Source: Chloroflexi bacterium TSY (lineage in GTDB: Bacteria > Chloroflexota > Anaerolineae > Caldilineales > Caldilineaceae). Taken from it: 64,000 nucleotides of DNA. The position numbers were made by a program, and so were the translations under genes. How positions within the stretch are numbered: the stretch's first letter is position 1; each line of letters opens with the position of its first letter. This document shows, piece after piece, positions 61,441 through 64,000 of this stretch. The notes beneath the pieces are model-generated. The model had not been told where the DNA came from. It saw only the letters and a program-made list of their open reading frames with translations, and made no database searches. The DNA lies in the NCBI GenBank assembly GCA_019217005.1, contig JAHBNG010000021.1, forward strand, positions 93,282 to 157,281, given 5' to 3'.

Positions 61441-62726
61441 TTAAGCAGCGGCATTGAGGCGGCGATGAGCGAGAACGCCTTTAGGGAAATGGTGTGAAAC
61501 CGAGGCCTTTTTCCGAAAGTCAGGGTCGAGTTGGTCAGGAGTTGGAAAAAGAGCACTCGAGAGAACACGGCGCAGCCTGCCGGGAGTGGATTGAGGCTCT
61601 CGATCCCAGTAGCCAGTCGGTATGGGAGGAAGAGAAGCGGCTAAATGGGAAAGAAGATTGCCAGCCAGCAGCCCCAGTTCAGGTAAGCGGAAACAAGCCT
61701 CATCGGCATGAACAAATTGACGATGTAAGCCAATCATCTGCTTGGAAGCCAAGGGGGGAGGTTCAACAGGCCAGCGTTCCAGGTAGACAAGATAAATGGT
61801 TTCAGGCTGCAAAGTCATAACGGTCGCCAAAACCAAAGGTGTGTTGTAGGCCGGATCCTGAATGACGTAAATCGAGTAGGTACGGTTGGCTGTATCCACC
61901 TTGGTTGTTCTGGGGACGAGATTGTGCCATGCTTGATAGCAAATCAGGCGACCACTATAGAGAAAGCGACCAGACGAGTCCGGAGTTGTAGCCTCGAGTC
62001 GCTTTCCTTATAGCTGCGAGAGCGGACGCACAATATCACCATATTCAGGTGGTCTGCCTTTTCTTTGCGTTTGGGGAACTCATTGCGGCGCACTGTGCAG
62101 TTAATCGCTTCCCGCAGGACAAATCGGTCTATGCCGCTTTCTAGCATTTCTCTGATTGTAAACCCGGCATCGACCACCGCCACTTCGTCTGACTCCAGTG
62201 ATTTCTTCGTCTCTTTCAGCAGCTTTTTCCGAAACTCACTTTCCTTTGTTCCAACCGTGCATCTCATGATTGCCTTGAGCAGTGGCACTCGCTTCCCGCC
62301 TATCTCCCCCGAGCTTATCATCACTCCAAAGATGAGCGCGGGCAATGCCGACGAGCCGTTGAGTTATAGAGTCGGTTCACTTTCCCTTGCAGCTTCGGTC
62401 GCCAGAACCCTGTGATATCTATGCTTTTCACTCGGTACCCTTCTAACTTTTTTGCCTCCCATTCCCCTTTCCACTTCTTCTTGCCACGACCCCAGCAGAC
62501 TTGTGATATCCCATGATCCATATCGAAAGCTCCACCAGCTTCGCCGGAGCTCCTCATCTTCAAACCCGCTTTCTTTCAATGCGCTATGGATTGCTCCTCG
62601 ACTTTTCAGAAACGACCCATTCAGCATTGCCCACATCAGACGCATTACATTTACGTTTGTTCCCATCGGCGTTACTTGCAATACATTCATCAGTACTGCT
62701 ATAGTTATTTCTGGCGCGGTTAGCAT
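61441..62726 (-). pseudogene. IS-A transposase, copy d (frameshifted)
   Basis: The N-terminal section starts at 62726 (MLTAPEITIAVLMN) and breaks near 62462 and 62348. The middle (PALIFGVMISSGEIGGKRVPLLK ... RRNEFPKRKEK) is open, then the frame is lost at GAAAAGG and at TATAAGGAAAG. The last section (VDTANRTYSIYVIQDPAYNTP ... YLERWPVEPPPLASK) is open with six C in the run that is C7 in copies a and c. Confidence 0.87.
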
Positions 62727-64000
62727 TCCTTCCTCCTTTTTGGGTTCTCTACCTTTTGGATGAACTGCTAACCGCTTTTTGTCACATTTCTCACCTCATC
62801 TCTTTTCTTTTACCAGAAAGTAAAGTTTATAATAGCTTATAGCTTTGTCCCATCGACCCTGCTTATCTGCAATTATGCCGCGATTACTCCAAAGTATTGC
62901 GACTAGTTCCTCTACTTCTCCGACCTCTTGAATCGAAGCTTGAGCATTTTTCAACCGCTGGTCAATTTCAGACCAGTAACCACGAAGCGCAAGGGTGCTA
63001 ACCAAAAAAGAGGCTCGATGAACCAAAGTTGACCACTCTTTGGCCTTTTCCCATTGGTCGACTTCTTCGAGCGCTTCTATGGGGCTGACGCCGTCAATGG
63101 CTAGGGTTGCGTTTAGGTATTCGGCGGCCTGTTTGTGAATAGCGAGAACATCCTCGTTTTGTTGCAAAAGGCCATAAGCATATTGCCGCAGAAGAGGGTG
63201 GAGGATGTATTGGCCACTCTTTTCCGGATTGCGAGCCAGTAGAGCTGCTCTGGCGAGCTTTTCAAGTACCTTTTGGGTCGCCGTCGCCTCTACCTCCATC
63301 AAGGCAGCCATATGTCTCGTGTTCAACAATGCAGGTGAATAGACGCTAGTGTAGCGGAAGAAGCGCCGCTCATCATCCTCAAGCGCTTCATACGAAATCG
63401 CAAACGTAGCCACCAGCCCCGGTTGCTCATCCGGATTCAGCTCCTCCATCTCCATCGCCCGCTCTTGCACCTCTTCCACAAAGGAGCAAGCGGAAACTCC
63501 CACTCCCCAGCCTCTGTCGAAAGATAAGCTCCAGCCAACTCAATCGCCAGCGGCAGATATCCAAGCGCATCCAACAGCCCATCAACCAGTTCCGGCGGTG
63601 AGAGAATCGACTGATCAACAACCCAACTGCGCAGCAGATCTCGTGCATCGTCAATCGGTAACACATCCAGACGAATCGTCTTGGCTTTGAAGCGCGCCGC
63701 TAGCTCACGTCTACGCGTTGTCAGCAACAGAGGCGTCTTCGCCGGCAACGTTTGGAAGAGAAGCTGAGCAGCAGCCATCCAATCAGAGCGCAGATCGTCT
63801 AGCACAGCCAAAATAGAACCCTCATTTGCGCAGCGCTGGGCAAGGCCGGCGCGCACCCGCTCAGACATCACATGAACATCCGCTTCCTGACTCAAGTCAA
63901 CACCGCAAAAAGCCCCCCAACTACGCAAAATCGTCTCAACGCCTCCCTGATGCAAATTCAAGTCACCCCAAAACACACCCCCAGGAAAATCAGGCCTCAA

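Larger units (their letters stand above)
61169..62825 (-). mobile_element. IS-A (IS4-superfamily) copy d, carrying a MITE
   Basis: Inserted in the STAND gene with a 6-bp duplication TTTATA (61163-61168 and 62826-62831). MITE-2 copy 5 is inserted 8 bases inside its left end. Without the MITE it is about 1.5 kb and closest to copies a and c. Confidence 0.9.
59078..64000 (-). pseudogene. NB-ARC/TPR STAND protein gene split by four insertions (5' end outside window)
   Basis: Reads leftwards from the window edge. NB-ARC part: SILAVLDDLRSDWM (Walker B), TPLLLTTRRRELAARF and ALGYLPLAIELAGAYLS (GLPL motif); the P-loop lies beyond 64000. A winged-helix part (YEALEDDERRFFRYTSVYSP; ILHPLLRQYAYGLLQ) is followed by many TPRs of about 40 residues (GDIHGTAQTLGNLGNAYESKEEYDVAITYHKQA). 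Excising IS-A copy d rejoins DKAISYYK to NSLKIVEE, and excising MITE-1 rejoins HTKDITS to IAQMQGTIGNIY, both in frame. A separate one-base frameshift lies near 63480. STAND NTPases act as signal-triggered switches, often in defence. Confidence 0.85.

Overview
The window looks like a chromosomal segment of a bacterium, probably a filamentous member of the Chloroflexota (Caldilineae/Anaerolineae-like). The basis is circumstantial: long secreted or membrane-anchored proteins with Thr-Pro linkers and an SH3-like domain, sugar ABC importers encoded without their own ATPase, TPR-bearing STAND NTPases, and a very heavy load of small repeats and IS copies. No rRNA or tRNA is present. The only stable RNA gene seen is tmRNA.

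Layout. 1-5.4 kb holds housekeeping genes: the end of a family I pyrophosphatase, an endonuclease/exonuclease/phosphatase-fold membrane protein, ssrA (tmRNA) with a good promoter and terminator, a gamma-glutamyltransferase and a broken IS630-type element. 5.6-11.7 kb holds an envelope operon of Thr/Pro-rich anchored proteins, two tandem MITEs and a membrane protein. 12-22.9 kb is the most unusual part. Three paralogous ECF-type sigma factors carry a C-terminal double zinc-ribbon extension, and each has the same bipartite upstream element (A-rich tract, then YGYGTMAAS, then a CGGACATTAGTA-like box, with a constant 21-nt offset). They are interleaved with a HEAT-repeat protein and a pile-up of transposons. 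The third sigma gene is followed by a 71-aa ORF and a heterodimeric ABC exporter pair (23.2-27 kb).

27.1-44.7 kb contains an AraC-DinB fusion, a luciferase-family fragment, two complete carbohydrate ABC importers in tandem (each permease-permease-binding protein, no ATPase), alpha/beta hydrolases, an M20 amidohydrolase, an esterase and a protein-kinase-like gene followed by the orphan C-terminus of a second copy. 45.2-56.8 kb is a long minus-strand run of an ABC exporter, four SAM methyltransferases, three GNAT proteins, an isochorismatase-like hydrolase, a beta-lactamase-fold hydrolase, a frameshifted acyl hydrolase and a nucleoside phosphorylase. 58.4-64 kb contains two tandem NB-ARC/TPR (STAND) genes. 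One is reduced to a 5' relic; the other has been split by four insertions, two of them nested inside the others.

Mobile DNA ties the window together. An IS4-superfamily element ('IS-A') occurs four times, every copy frameshifted. A roughly 155-bp MITE ending GGGGTGGTTC occurs five times, usually with 8-bp target duplications, and twice sits inside an IS-A terminus. A second MITE group ending in CAGTAGAYC occurs six times. Frame-preserving reconstruction across the STAND gene gives the target duplications directly (TATAAA for IS-A, TA for the CAGTAGAYC MITE).
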